NCBI GenBank assembly: GCA_949752745.1
Contig: OX457030.1
Span: forward strand, 72,124,686-72,188,685
Direction: 5' to 3'
DNA: 64,000 nucleotides
Origin: Protula sp. h YS-2021
Taxonomy: Eukaryota > Annelida > Polychaeta > Sabellida > Serpulidae
The notes beneath the pieces are model-generated. The model was given only the letters and a program-made list of their open reading frames with translations. It had not been told where the DNA came from and did not search any database. Position 1 is the stretch's first letter, and each line of letters begins with the position of its first letter. Positions 30,262 through 42,245 of the stretch are shown piece after piece. The position numbers and the translations under genes are program-made.

Positions 30262-33170
30262 CTTTTATCAAACAGACGGTCGACATGATAAGACTGGCGC
30301 ATTTCTGGTCTAATCTGATCTAATAAAATCTTAAAAATATGCAAAACGCTAAGTTAGAAAATTAACCTCTGATTATATCCGGTACATCCGGTTGACTACT
30401 CAATATTCGCCAGGAGGTTGAAATCTGAAGCAAATGTTTCTCAATTTCAGCATCTCAACTCATAAAACTGAAGCTATAAAATACCTTAATCTAAAATCAC
30501 CCAAATGAAGAGTGTTTCATTTCACGACTTTTTAATAAATGTATCACTTGACAACGAATGTGCTACATATATGGCTAACTGAACTGCATCCAGTGCTGAT
30601 TTGGTTATATTCGCGGTCGGCGTGTTTTTCAGTGGTACGAAAGCTTCTTCAGGCAAATCCGCTTTCATTTACTAATTACCGTTAAATTTGTGAAATCAGT
30701 TTTTGGTATAATACAAAAAATGCATATAAGGCGGAAGAGAAATATCACACTTTTGAAAAGTTACGTCTTTAGTTTTGTTCCTGATTCTAATTAATAAAAA
30801 AATTGGAATCCACCCTTATTTTGTCTGTGTACAGTGTACAGCAAACACAACACCATTATTTTGTATTATTAAGTATCGTTCTATTCCAACTTTCAACTGT
30901 TAAATTAGGCTATTCCATCAATTTCTTGAAAGAAATTAATATATATCTTGAAAAACCTACCCACGTCGACTTATTGTAGCGTTGTCAAACAATTTCTACC
31001 AATAACGGTTTAGTGCAAGGTATCAGTAAAACATTGCAAAAAGAGAACATCTGGTCAGTGTGGAAAATGTCCAAATTTTCAACACGCCAGTAAACTTTCA
31101 TTAAGGTGTGCTTTTTAAGGTAATTTGTGCAACAGCCGTTTCCTTAATATTACAGTAAATACTATATTCATGTAATCGTACATTAGCAGATGTTACGCAC
31201 TATACTAAGTATGTGATAAAAGACGTAAATATTACGTTAGAATTTATTTTATGGACTTCAAAAGACATTTAACTATGTGTGACATCGGCCAATCTAACGT
31301 GAGACCTCCGTGAAAATATTCAGAAAGATTTGCCACATGCATTTTACCTCGCAAATGATAGACTTGTTATAAATCTATTATAAATGTAAATGAAGTGAAG
31401 TATATCAACAGTTTTAAAACTTCGCCAAAAATCACATATATCAAAACACTCTATTTAAATTAAAAATTCCAAGAACAACAAGTAGATGTGTTGCGGATCT
31501 CAATCTAAAGCCAGCTCTGGAACTTGTTCTGTCATCCCAATTTCCGAGTCTGGATTTGGAGCTCTAGCAGCACTGTCTGATGACTTCAGGTACCAGGCGA
31601 GTATTTGAGTTATTCGCGTAAAATACACTTTGGGTTACTGGTGTATCACCAACAAGTACAGCAATATACTTGCTTTCTGTTGCTGTGTAAAATTCTGTTG
31701 ATTCGCCTGTAGTTTCTATGTGAACTATAAGAAATCATTTTTTGAAACAAGGCCGACCCTTAGCCGGTTAGACTTTGTCAGTAAATGGTGAGTGACCAGA
31801 AAGAAAGAGATAAAACAGAAATGCACTACAACGCTTCGAGGAACTATACTACAACATGTAATCTATGTTAGATAGGCTGTTTTAATGTCAAGATGTATGC
31901 GTGCTATGTAATATGATTGTGATATGTATTTTGTGTTGTTGTCAAGTATCACTCCAGTACGGCACACATGTGTACTCCCTTGCGGTATTGCATATTTTAA
32001 TGGCATATATTACACTTTCCTTAAGATATGTGTAGGGATGGGGGAAATATGGAGGGGATTTACCATATTTGTAAAAGAATATAGAGTGGCTTATATGTAT
32101 TCATATGCTGCTTACAGTCCTGTCCTTAGAAAGAATTGCAACATTTTCTTGGAAAAAACATAATAGGTATTGCTCACTTTAAATTTGGTGTCCAAAGAAA
32201 TAATGGAATCATGTTGACTTTTAAAGTGGTAATTCCCAATTTTATTTCATTTTTTTTTTGGCAAATGCTAGAAAAGGCAGCATTTTGCAGTTTTATTCTC
32301 TTCCAATTGCCACCTTACATCACTTTGATGGATTTCGACAGATGGCAAAAAACAAGCTGTGATGTGAATAATGCGACGAGCGTATAGGCTAAGTTTCCAC
32401 CATTCTTCGCTTTCTGGTGGGTCTCCAGAAAGAGTCCTATAAAAATTCAAAACAATCCGAACTGTACAATGAGATGAAACTGCGACTCACGATTGCCACA
32501 ATTTAACAAATGTGCATAGGGTGCACAAGTACCAGGATAAAACAAATGCCATAAGAATACTATATTGCCTAGGCAGAAGCACAGGAAAACGCGATCTTAA
32601 GCCAAATGTGTATTTTGACAGCTTTTAATATTCTACTGACGCGTTGTTACTGAAAGTAAATATACACATTGTTAGTTTTCTTAAGTAATAACTGTATGCA
32701 ACACTAACAGCTTAAAACTGCTATGCTTTATTAAAGAGTTCTGATTGGCATAGTTCTCAGCAGTAAGTGTTCGATTACTTTAAATTATGTTATCATGATT
32801 AAATATCCTTTGAGTACTTTTATGTAGAGAGGTTTGGAGAAAAGTGGCTGAATAAGATATTCTGAGTCTATTTGCACAGCTTCGTTTTGAGCTTTTGAAG
32901 AACAGAATTTTCATGTCAGTCAATGAAACTGTGTAGTAAAGAAGCCTGTGGTGCGGTAATGTTGGATATGTGAAAGTTAAAATTTGTCAGAAAGCAAAAC
33001 AGTACTAGCTTAGGCGCAACTAAAAATATATATGTGGTACAATTGCTATATTTCATTCATTTAATTCTTCTATTAGAAAAGAGTAGTATTGCAGTTAAAA
33101 TTCAGCTTGAGCTAAAATTGTGCATATTCTAAAATAAGAAAGTCAACAGAGCTTCTAGAAACACTGATAC
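30262..33170. other. No feature recognised
   Basis: Nearly 3 kb of AT-rich DNA. I found no homology-bearing frame, RNA gene or obvious repeat in it. A reading frame at 31924-32163 lacks recognisable similarity. Confidence 0.5.
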
Positions 33171-33179
33171 AGGTTGACT

Positions 33180-33690
33180 TCTTGTACAAATTGCTTAATT
33201 TTGCTACGTTCTACTTCATCAAACAGCTGCCCCGGGGCGTCGGCTCTGAAGTGCCGTGTCCGGATACCTCGGAAATCGATAGAGTCCATTAAAATATGTT
33301 TCACTGATAACGTTCCTGACACCCGACACATTCGAGTGTAGGTACAGTTCTTAAAAGCTGCTCATGACTGACAAATGTATGCCCTAACCTTGCCCTGTGT
33401 TTAACCATATCGTTCCGGACACTAATTAGAGAGGGCAATTTACGCCCAACAATAGGACTGATGTCAAACAGCCGGTTATTCTTTTATCTGCTTCACTGTC
33501 GTTGCCATAAGTATTTTTTTTATCACAGACATGGTATTTAAAGTCTTGTATGGGATCACGAAATCGGAACAGTTCTCGTTTAGCGCCTCCTTAGCCGCTC
33601 TATCAGCTATCGCGTTTCCTCGAATTCCAACATGACTTGGAACCCAACAGAAAATGTTTAAAAGCCTTGATGACACAGTAAAATTTTTCT
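33180..33690 (-). mobile_element. LINE 3' fragment (RNase H end plus tail), second copy
   Basis: The minus strand encodes FCWVPSHVGIRGNAIADRAA then KEALNENCSDFVIPYKTLN, the end of a LINE RNase H domain. It is followed in transcript sense by RLGHTFVSHEQLL and a CVGC motif and then by stops. The tail (33240-33450) aligns with 23215-23390 of the first LINE, so both come from one family. It is 5'-truncated, as is usual for LINEs. Confidence 0.8.
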
Positions 33691-33699
33691 TTACGTAGT

Positions 33700-34135
33700 A
33701 GGAATAACACTCTGTTAGACGTCTCTCGAAATTTATCTTAGCATCTCTTTATGCATGTTATTTATTACTCATCTTGACTGTGAAGTACTTTTCCTGAGTG
33801 AAGCTGTGCGCTGTGTAGTTATTTAAGTGCGTGCAGAGGCCTGTATGACCTCCTAGCAAATCTAAGACTGTGTTAGTTTGCGTGTTGCAATGAACTTTAT
33901 GTTTATAAACGTTTTTCAATGTGTGCAACTGCCTGTTAAGAGGTGAATAGTTTAGTGTGTTGCAGAATGCTCCAGAGTATAACTTTCGTGTATTATATAA
34001 ATAACACAATTTTTACTCTAATCAGTGTTCTTCCGAAAAGCCAAGAACACACAGCTGAAAGGGACACAAAAGGACTAAGAGCTTGTAGCTATCTGACGCG
34101 CTTCAAGGAAGCAGCAAAACTCATTTGGTCATTAC
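33700..34135. other. No feature recognised
   Basis: No gene or repeat signature was supported. Confidence 0.5.
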
Positions 34136-34150
34136 GAATCATGTTGTATT

Positions 34151-34389
34151 GTATTGTATCGTTCTTTAGAGCCCTATCAACTGCTATGGTCATATCGGGA
34201 TCCCCCTGCCACATTATACTGAAATGGGGCATTCTAGCTCTCTTTCTAACCCTTACACGTGGAGTGCTTCACAGGATAGCAAGGAGGAATTACAATTTTA
34301 AAGTGTAAGGTATGACCCTACCGGGGTTTGAGCCCACGATCTTCCAGTCTCGAGGCGGACACTCTAACCACTAGGCCACCGAGGCTGGT
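34151..34389 (-). mobile_element. tRNA-derived SINE, copy 2
   Basis: This is the same element as 27156-27391, with A box TGGCCTAGTGG (34378-34368) intact and B box GGCTCAAACCC (34334-34324) differing by one base. It is flanked by a 15-bp target duplication with one mismatch: GAATCATGTTGTATT (34136-34150) and GAATGATGTTGTATT (34390-34404). The tail carries an extra TATTG step relative to copy 1. Confidence 0.92.
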
Positions 34390-34404
34390 GAATGATGTTG
34401 TATT

Positions 34405-35009
34405 AACATTTGATGTTGTAAATAAATGAGCCTTCACATATCGAATATTGATTATTTTAAACAAGAACGGTCAGGGACATTGCAACTGGTCGAGCCCAAC
34501 GCAACGAGAGTAAACGACTTTACTATCTCATTGTTGCTTACAAAATCATACATTCAGCTGTTGCAAAAATAAAATATGACTACATCAAAGATGTTTTTCG
34601 GTAAGATGGACCGCTGTCTGAATATATTACCCTCCCTAACATCCCCCAACAACAAAATCGGTCAAAAACCAGTTAATTTAATCACTAGGCCGGAATTTTT
34701 TTTATTTATTTTTGTTTTATTTATTTATCTTTTTGGGAAATGGAGATACTTGTGTTAATGGTCTAATGGTCACTTGTTCTATTTTATTGCAAAGAATTCA
34801 CCACGACTAACGCACTACCAAAGGAACTGTCATATTTTTATAGTTCAAATTTACCAAACAATGAAGGCAGACATAGCTTTCTCATTATGGCTTTTAATTG
34901 TGACCCGTCACACAAAGGGGGAAAGGAAATGCGACAAAGAGATGTTAAATTCAACTACGCCCCACAGATATTGTAGATATATGTAAAAAATATATACCAA
35001 AATACACAA
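34405..35009. other. No feature recognised
   Basis: AT-rich DNA with T-rich runs (34699-34735). No gene was recognised. Confidence 0.5.
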
Positions 35010-35394
35010 ATTTCTGACAATTTTCAAAGTCCCGTCATTAAGGCTCCTTTTGACCGATCGCGAAAAAAGTAACCTTCCTGTAGGGGGCCAACTAGAGATT
35101 CTACATGTGCAATACCAAGAGGATCCAACCAAAACTGTAGGAGGAGATGCACTTTGAAAGAAAAAAGTTTAAATTTTTTTCGAAATCCCGTCGTTTGGCC
35201 TATTTTCGGCCGATCGCGAAAAAAAAGTAATTTTCCGGTAGAGAACCACATGGAGATTAAACATGTACAATTTCAAGAAGATCCGATCAATACTGTAGGA
35301 GGAGATGCATTTTGAAATAAGGCTAACATACACACACACACACACTTTTTTCAAAAGTGATTGCACAAGACCACCCGACAGAGTCGGCTGGTCT
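35010..35394 (+). repeat. Dispersed repeat ending in a conserved hairpin (copy 2)
   Basis: Two tandem units (about 35020-35155 and 35175-35325) share CCGATCGCGAAAAAARTAA, GTAG, GATCC and ACTGTAGGAGGAGATGCA. A CA microsatellite precedes the end. The terminal hairpin at 35368-35394, AGACCACCCGAC / AGA / GTCGGCTGGTCT, corresponds to the one at 23118-23145. Confidence 0.75.
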
Positions 35395-36083
35395 AAAAAG
35401 TAGCACTTGTGGATATGCGCAGCAGATTAGATATGTATCTCGACAATAAATCCGTGAACTCAACAAAACGTTAACCTGTAAAACCGTATGATTATTTCAA
35501 CTGCGATTCGCACCAAGAGGGCAAACCTGTTCTAAATGCAAGAAACGGCGATAATTTCCATAACGTTAACTGTATTTTTTTTATTTTTCAGAAATATCCT
35601 TTCAGCGACATTAACGGATATTGGGATGGACCTACTAAAGGAACAAGTGGAGAAAATAGTATGACGGATGAAGAAATAATAACAAAAAAAAATAAAGAAT
35701 TGTAAAGTAATTCCGATTAGTCAATTCCTACGACATGTGCGTGGACTGAATGTGACAAGTAATTGTGAATCTTTGAATAACAAGCGTTAACAAGATTTTA
35801 CGATCTGAATCTGTGCGTAAAATTGATATTTCTAGTACTTTTTCATATTTGGGACAGAAAGTCAAACAAATGCACGCGTATACGGAGGATGGACTACCAA
35901 CACGAAGATATGGTTGACCAATTACGAAAATGTTGATCTGAGTTCAACATTTCCTTACTGGTCAACAACATGACAGAGACTCGAAACAAAGCCAACATCT
36001 GCTAATGTTGTGACGTTGTGGATTCGGAACGAAACAGTTTTATGTGTCATACAAACATATTGATGCAATTGTTATTTTTGTTA
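35395..36083. other. No feature recognised
   Basis: AT-rich DNA, no supported gene. Confidence 0.5.
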
Positions 36084-36085
36084 TA

Positions 36086-36263
36086 CAGTAAAATCTCCAT
36101 ATGAGGAACACCTTCCGGACCGCGAAAAGTGTTACTTCTATCGAGGTTGTTCCCTATTTAGAGGTTTTATTTGCATAAATATTACCAACTTTGGCCCAAA
36201 TTTCTGTTCCTTAAACGGAGGATGTTCCTTAATGAGAGGTGTTCCCTAACGGAGGTTTTACTG
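36086..36263. mobile_element. MITE, pogo/Tc1-mariner type, 178 bp
   Basis: The left end CAGTAAAATCTCCATATGAG and the right end, read in reverse complement, CAGTAAAACCTCCGTTAGGG form ~28-bp inverted repeats continuing into GGAACACC. TA dinucleotides flank both ends (36084-36085 and 36264-36265), as expected for Tc1/mariner-pogo targets. It has no coding capacity. A lone similar left end (CAGTAAAACTTCTTTATAAC) lies at about 37687. Confidence 0.88.
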
Positions 36264-36796
36264 TACTGTGTTGTACTGGTTCTGGCTTGAACATGAGCGT
36301 AGCCTTAAACACCCCGCCTCAAACACACACCCCCCCCCCCTCCCCCTCCCCTTCCTAGTTGCAGTAAGGCTCCCTTGTCATCAACATCTGTTGACACAAT
36401 TTTGTGCATCGCTTGTCATTTCCCAGCAATGCCAGATATTCCCCCAAGTGCTTTGCACATCGAGACGGAATATGAATTCTTGGCTCCCTTACTTTATACA
36501 GTCACACCTCATGTCCACTTCGTCAATATACACCCCCACCCCCCCCCCCCCCCCCAACACTCCCAGAAATACCGTCCGATAAGGACATTTTGTATCTGCA
36601 CATGCTCTAAATGAAATACGCATTTCTCAAGGCGAAACATTCCTGCATCTGATTTTTTTTCCTTCCTTTTTTTTTTTCATTCTATGTAAAATGTCAGATA
36701 AAAAGAGTAAACTGTATACAGATTGCGAATATTAGCCTGGTTTAATCTCGCGAGATCCCGGAAGCGTACTTCCTCTTGATTGCTAAACTCAGCCCT

Positions 36797-36989
36797 GGAG
36801 TGGTATTCTGCTCTGTCCTTATATTTAAGGACGTCCTTATTCTTGAGATTAGATGGTTCATCCTTAATTTTTATCCTTATTTTTTCAAAAACTTTGTTAA
36901 GTTTGAGGATAGAGCAGAATAGCTTTTTTATCCTTATTTTTAAAAATAAGGACATCCTTAAAAATAAGGACAGAGCAGAATACCACTCC
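36797..36989. mobile_element. Inverted-repeat element (MITE-like), 193 bp
   Basis: GGAGTGGTATTCTGCTCTGT followed by CCTTATATTTAAGGA at the left is mirrored by the reverse complement of TCCTTAAAAATAAGGACAGA plus GCAGAATACCACTCC at the right. The inner part repeats CCTTATTTTT. A diverged relative lies at 63609-63742. No clear target duplication was identified. Confidence 0.8.
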
Positions 36990-39340
36990 TGTACTGTAAA
37001 TACTATCAGTGTTCGCAAATACTTATTGTTTATCTTTTCAACTGCCAAAAACTCCTTGCATTTTTTTTATAAATTCTACTACCGACACCCGCTATGTTTT
37101 TTGTTGTTGTTTTTTTTTTTTGGGAGGGGGGGGGGGGCAAAGAATATGAAAAGAACAGAAAATAAACCGAAATCAAAAAGCACCTTTACAAGCCCCCCCC
37201 CCCCCTCCCTCACAAATCTTATATTTATTCCCTCTCGACTTCTCACCCCCCCCCCCCCTTTTTTTAAATTGCAAGTAGAGAAGAGCTGAACCCCACAACA
37301 GGACCTAATAGCACGGCTGACGACTCCACCTGGAGGGCGGGGGCAAAGGGGACAGCAAGAAGTTCGCTTCACACAGTTTGTCTGTCTGCCTGTCTGTCTG
37401 TTACTATTTCTCCCATGATACCGGTGCACAGAAATCCTCGGTTCAATCGGTGTTCTTGTGAACCAACACTAATAATTACGCAATGGAACATAAAATAAAC
37501 GGAAAATTCAACCCCCCCCCCCCCCCAACCCCTTTTTCTTTTAAGGGTAGACAGGAGGCCACAGTGGTGCAATATTTACATAATGATATACCATCGGTTG
37601 TGAGTCTGCCTGTAACTATGCTTGGAACTTTTCCGCAAGATGATTTATGCATGTAGTTTGTTGTTGATTTTCTTTTAAAGAAACACAGTAAAACTTCTTT
37701 ATAACGAATCGGCTGTGACCGAAAAAACTATTGCCCTACCGGTATATCCGCTGTGCCGCTATAACAGGTTCTAAACTCGGCCTTAAAAAATAGTCGGACT
37801 GGTTTCTCAACTATTTCCCTCTCTCCCCCTCCCCCCCCCCCCTTTTTTTTAACATGACACGGACGGCGAGCCTTCTTTCTTGAAAAAACTACACTAGATT
37901 TATTTATTCTTTTAAACTTTTTTTTTAAGGTTACTTTTTTCTTGGGCCGTATGCCGTTACTAGCCCTGCCATCCCAGTCGATGCCGTTACAACGATATTA
38001 TTCTGTACCGAAACTATGCCGCACTGACGTCAGCGTGGAGCACTTGAGGCAAGATACGAGATTGGACAAAATGGACGCAAGAAAAATCAATACTGTACCC
38101 CCAACACTGAAAACTTCCGTGACACTTCAGCACTTGTCAATTCCACTAAAGTATAAACAAATGCCAAATATGGCACGTTACAAAGTCAATACAAGCACAC
38201 ACAGACGGATTATAGATTTGCACCCTTAACGCACATTTCACCATTTTAAATATATCTGAGGTTGCTCCATCAGAGCCTGCAAGATTCAACAAAATAAAAA
38301 CAAAAATGTATTTAGTATAGGTGAACTTACGCGCGTACGGGCGAACGAGAAACTGGTCATACCCTCCCGTTCCGACTTACTCAGACTTTGGACTGGTTCC
38401 CAGTCAATTCGAAAAAGAACCAGCAAATTCATGCACAGCGATGATACCGATATATTAATGTGCAATGCCAATGTCTACCCCCCGTCCCCTCCACCACCCC
38501 CCCCCCCCCACTACTCTCATCTTGAAATTTGTCTTTTCATCCTCCTTAAAAGTTTCAAGAAACTGATTTGCTCAATGGTTTTTAATCTTTTCTCAGAAAA
38601 AAAAAAACATAGACATAAGCAGGACATTTTTTTTTAACAGTTGCGTTTTTTTTCTACATATGCATGACGATGCGATATGAAAAGCATGTCACTGTCAGGA
38701 CTCCCGTTCATGGCACGTATAAATAGCAATATAATTTTCACTGCAACATGTACGACTTCAGACCAGGATTTTCGTCGTTATACCTGATGTCCTGGACAGC
38801 CGAAAAACTTAGGTGGCTACCAAGTTGAACTACTGAGCCCTCCTCCCCTCCCCACAGTTCTGAACCAAAAGTACGAGCCACCCTCCCCCTCCTTCGCCCC
38901 CCTAACAGTGAAGAACTACAAGTAGGATTCTTTCACAAAAATGCGCGTGCTTCAGATATCTTTGATGTCACGACTCTTTCGAATTTATCTGATGTCACTG
39001 TTGTGGGATGGATACTAATGCATCGGGTAAGCCGGGATCTCGACATAAATTTGCATTAGTAACAACAAGTGGATATGAATATTTTATAATTATTATTATT
39101 TAGAGCAATAAATTCGAAAATTGACATTAACATTTTGTGATTGAGGATGGTGTGGCAAATATTCCCTTGATGTATTGTGCGTTTGGTGAATTCTTATGTA
39201 AAGATAAATCTAGACTAGACAAGCTGGCAGCACAACTGGCTTAGTCCCTCGCCGAATATGTCCGGGGAGTTCACAAACTCCCCGTGCTTAAAACACCGTG
39301 GGCTTAACCGTGCAAACTCAAGGACTGCGTCAATTTGTGG
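36990..39340. other. Low-complexity and unassigned DNA
   Basis: Several C runs (37195-37206, 37246-37258, 37511-37526, 37828-37841, 38492-38510) alternate with T runs. A 95-codon frame at 37942-38229 has no recognisable family and no clear splice or promoter context, so I do not call it a gene. Confidence 0.5.
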
Positions 39341-39455
39341 AGCCAGGCAACTGTCCTTGGGCCGACCTGGCTCATTTACATACCGGCCCTGATTGGTTCC
39401 CCGGGGCCGACCTTGCTCATTTACATACCGGCCCTGGTTGGTTCCCCGTACTGCC
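39341..39455. repeat. Two-copy direct repeat, about 49 bp
   Basis: GGCCGACCTGGCTCATTTAC followed by ATACCGGCCCTGATTGGTTC at 39360 recurs at about 39408. The core resembles AACCTGGCCCATTTACAATA in the dispersed repeats at 40737-41986 and 62366-63097, so it is likely a fragment of that family. Confidence 0.7.
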
Positions 39456-40289
39456 TAAGGTCCGTTGGTCTCAAACTGATGCCTTATATTTGGGCTTTAT
39501 TAGCGCCATTACACATGCACAATAGAACCTTTTGTTTTGCAGCACCACCAATATACGAGGTTTTCTTTAACGAACCCTGGGACAGGCATCGCCGCAATGA
39601 AAACCACAACGACCGGAGCACAGAAAACATTACACATTTTACGTAATGACGTCATACGACGTACTGTTTCGTTCTACTCGCGACAAAATTTGACAGATTC
39701 TTTCGGATTTCAGCGGCTGAGAAATTTTTGCGCATACGATTTTTGCACAGTAACGCCATCGCCTTCCCTAATATTGCAGCAGAGTAGGGTTTATACTCAT
39801 ATCTAGACGAAGAGAATTGATTGGAGCATATTAAGAACAGTTTTGTAAAAAAAATTTGCAGAATTCTGAAGCACATTTAATTTTAAAATAACGAAGTGTA
39901 TATTTAAAATATTTAATTCAACAACAACTTAAGAGCGTGTTAACAAAGTGTCGACAGACGGACAGACCAAAAAGCAGTTCCCTGCTCTGAGCCGGGACAC
40001 AATAAGTCAAGGACGGACAGTCTGCTGTTCTGGTGTTTTGTGTGCAGTTATTCCGAGAGTGGGGGGGGGGGGGGAATCTCATCCCAAACGAAAATAGGAG
40101 ATAAAAGTTCTCAGAAAAGAAAAAAAAATCTGACGACCAAGCAACCAAGTCTTGCCGCCACCAGGGCCGTACCCAATAAGTATAAGCGGTGTCTGCATAT
40201 ATATTGATACAAATATTTTTCGAACGGGAGCAAATTAAAAATACGAAATTAAACATCTTTCACGTGGTGATACATTTTTATTGGGACAG

Positions 40290-40645
40290 AGAAGAAAGGT
40301 TGTTGATGTTGGGTTCTGTAATTAACACTTGACAAGTGTCGGGGCTTATATAAATTTGTGCGGGCAACCGTTGGGCTATTTTTTTTCTTGAAAGTAAAAA
40401 TTCATTATCTTGTCTCAGCTTCTTCTCTGACACTGCAGGCCCTTGGACCACAAAACTTCGTACTTGTGTAGAACTTGATCTGAGGTTGTGCATCCCGCCT
40501 TTTTTCGTCTACGGTCTCGTTTTCATGCTTACAACGCCATGCAAACACCGCTGATTTTAAAATAAATACAGCGCATTTAAAAGCAAAGTAACGGTTGAGC
40601 AAAACAACACAGCTTATGGGCGTTACGCGAGCTCTGCCTGCATAC
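40290..40645. repeat. Dispersed repeat Y, left part
   Basis: CTTGACAAGTGTCGGGGCTT, CTTCTTCTCTGACACT, ACGCCATG and GCGAGCTCT occur in the same order as at 43463-43775. The corresponding right part resumes at about 42045-42245, so this copy appears split by the material between. Confidence 0.6.
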
Positions 40646-40659
40646 AGAACTAGAGCAGT

Positions 40660-41986
40660 GTGCGTAGCCCACATATTCCCCACAGCCCCCCCCCCCCCCC
40701 CCCATCAGCTAAAACACGGCCATCAATAGTAAATCAAGAGCTGAAATTTTCGAAGTCCAGTTGGTGCATTTTCCTTACACGAACCTGACCCATTTACGAT
40801 ACCGATCTGTGTTTGTTCCCATAGAAGCTGCATACCAAGTTTCATTAAAATCTCCGAAGTTGTTCTTCAGATGTCGTGTAAAAAAAAACTCATTCCGAAG
40901 CTGAAAAAAAAACAGGATTCGGTAAATTTCGAAGTCCATTTGGTTCATTTTCCTTGGTCCAACCTAACTCATTTACACTACCGATCCTTGTTAGTGCCCA
41001 CAGAAGGTACACACCAAGTTTCTTTAAAATCCTTGCAGTTGTTCTTGAGGGGTCTAGGACAGAACCCCCCGGGACTAAACCCCCCGGAACTAAACCCCCC
41101 GCGCGCATAACCCCCCGGGCCAAAGCCCCCCGATCGGACCGAACCCCCCTCTCAAAAAGCCAATATAATATGTCAAATTTAACCACACGGTTATTGAATC
41201 ATGATTTTATAACTTGAGATGTAGTTCATTTGTACAACATTTTGCAAAAGCTGTTTTATTACGATGACTACAACTGACTAATGTCAACATTCACTGTTGG
41301 TTTAAAACTGAATATTGTGAGCTAATCCTCTGAGAAAATCTAAGATGTTTCTGTTGCGAAAGTCACGAACAATGTGCGCTATCCTATTTCCTGTTTGGAC
41401 ACTTTGCTGTCGTCGTGGTTCTGGAAGGTGACCTATAATTTGGTTTAGGGTGACATTGTTCAGGCTCTGTTCTCGTCCTGTGATTGTAAGATGACAGAAC
41501 CGGACACCGCAGAAGCTCTGCAATTACCTTTCATAATAAATAATCATAACGATTACGGAATATCCGATACTGCTTAAAAGTTTTTTATCATTGTTGGAGT
41601 GGGGAGGGGGGGTTTGGTCCTCTCCATATGGGGGGGGGGGGTTTGGCATGGGGGGTTATGCGCGCGGGGGGTTCGGTCCCGGGGGGTTTGGTCGGGGGGG
41701 TTCGGTCCCGGGGGTTCTGTCCGGAACCCGTTCTTGAGATATCGTGTTAACTATAGTCAATCAAGAGCTGAAATTGTCTAGGTCCAGCTGGTCCATTTTC
41801 CCTGGACGAACCTGGCCCATTTACAATACCGATCTGTGTTTGTTCCCACAGAAGCTACATACCAAGTTTCCTGGAAATCCTTGCAGGAATTTTTAAGTTA
41901 TTGTGTTAACAAACTTTTGAGGACAGACCGACCAACAGACATGCGGTCGATCGCATATATTCCACACAGGTTCTACCTGTGGGGAA
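40660..41986 (+). repeat. Dispersed repeat A (~180-bp tandem units) with terminal hairpin, interrupted copy
   Basis: Units carrying CCATTTACRATACCGATCTG, then TTTGTTCCCA, GAAGC, ACCAAGTTTC and CTTGCAGTTGTTCTTGAG begin near 40737, 40925 and 41765. The end has a GAC-rich tail (41925-41945) and the hairpin TTCCACACAGGT / TCT / ACCTGTGGGGAA (41960-41986), then TAAA. The element is interrupted at 41050-41729 by a separate insertion. A second, uninterrupted copy is at 62295-63097. Confidence 0.75.
41050..41729. mobile_element. 680-bp TIR element with 9-bp target duplication, inserted in repeat A
   Basis: The left end is GGGTCTAGGACAGAACCCCC and the right end in reverse complement is GGGTTCCGGACAGAACCCCC. 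The inverted repeats extend about 80-110 bp as strings of GGGACCGAACCCCCC-like sub-units and share CGCGCGCATAACCCCCC. GTTCTTGAG flanks both sides perfectly (41041-41049, 41730-41738), and removing the insert restores the repeat consensus CTTGAGATATCGTGTTAAC. A 9-bp duplication and long inverted repeats fit Mutator-like elements best (inference). The 430-bp centre contains a 73-codon minus-strand frame (41523-41302) with no family I recognise, and no transposase. Confidence 0.85.
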
Positions 41987-42044
41987 TAAAAAGTGTCCGC
42001 CTAATCAATAAAGCCGATGAGCCAACATAACCAAGCAGATGAAC

Positions 42045-42245
42045 CTTATAAACCTCATATGTGCTGCGCCATAAGCTCTCTACTAAGTTGTATTACAGAC
42101 TATGCGGCTTGTAAAAAAAAAACTTCATGTTGTTCAAGAAATAATAAGCCGTTCAAAGAAATATTTTTAACTTTTCATGTTTGTCAAGTGTTGAAGATTT
42201 CGCTTGCGAAATGCGATTCTAGTTACTTAATTGCCACCGTCAATA
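42045..42245. repeat. Dispersed repeat Y, right part
   Basis: GTGCTGCGCCATAAGCTCTC, TTCAAGAAATAAT and TTTGTCAAGTGTTGAAGATTTCGC match 43955-44115 in order. This continues the repeat that begins at 40290. Confidence 0.65.

Noticed and set aside
37942..38229. 95-codon frame as a possible small gene
   Set aside because: It has no recognisable family, splice context or promoter, and lies in low-complexity DNA.
40871..41217. Plus-strand frames with PSFFKILAVVLEG and PPGTKPPGTKPP
   Set aside because: They are translations of dispersed repeat A and of the G/C-rich inverted repeat of the 680-bp element; not conserved as protein between copies.
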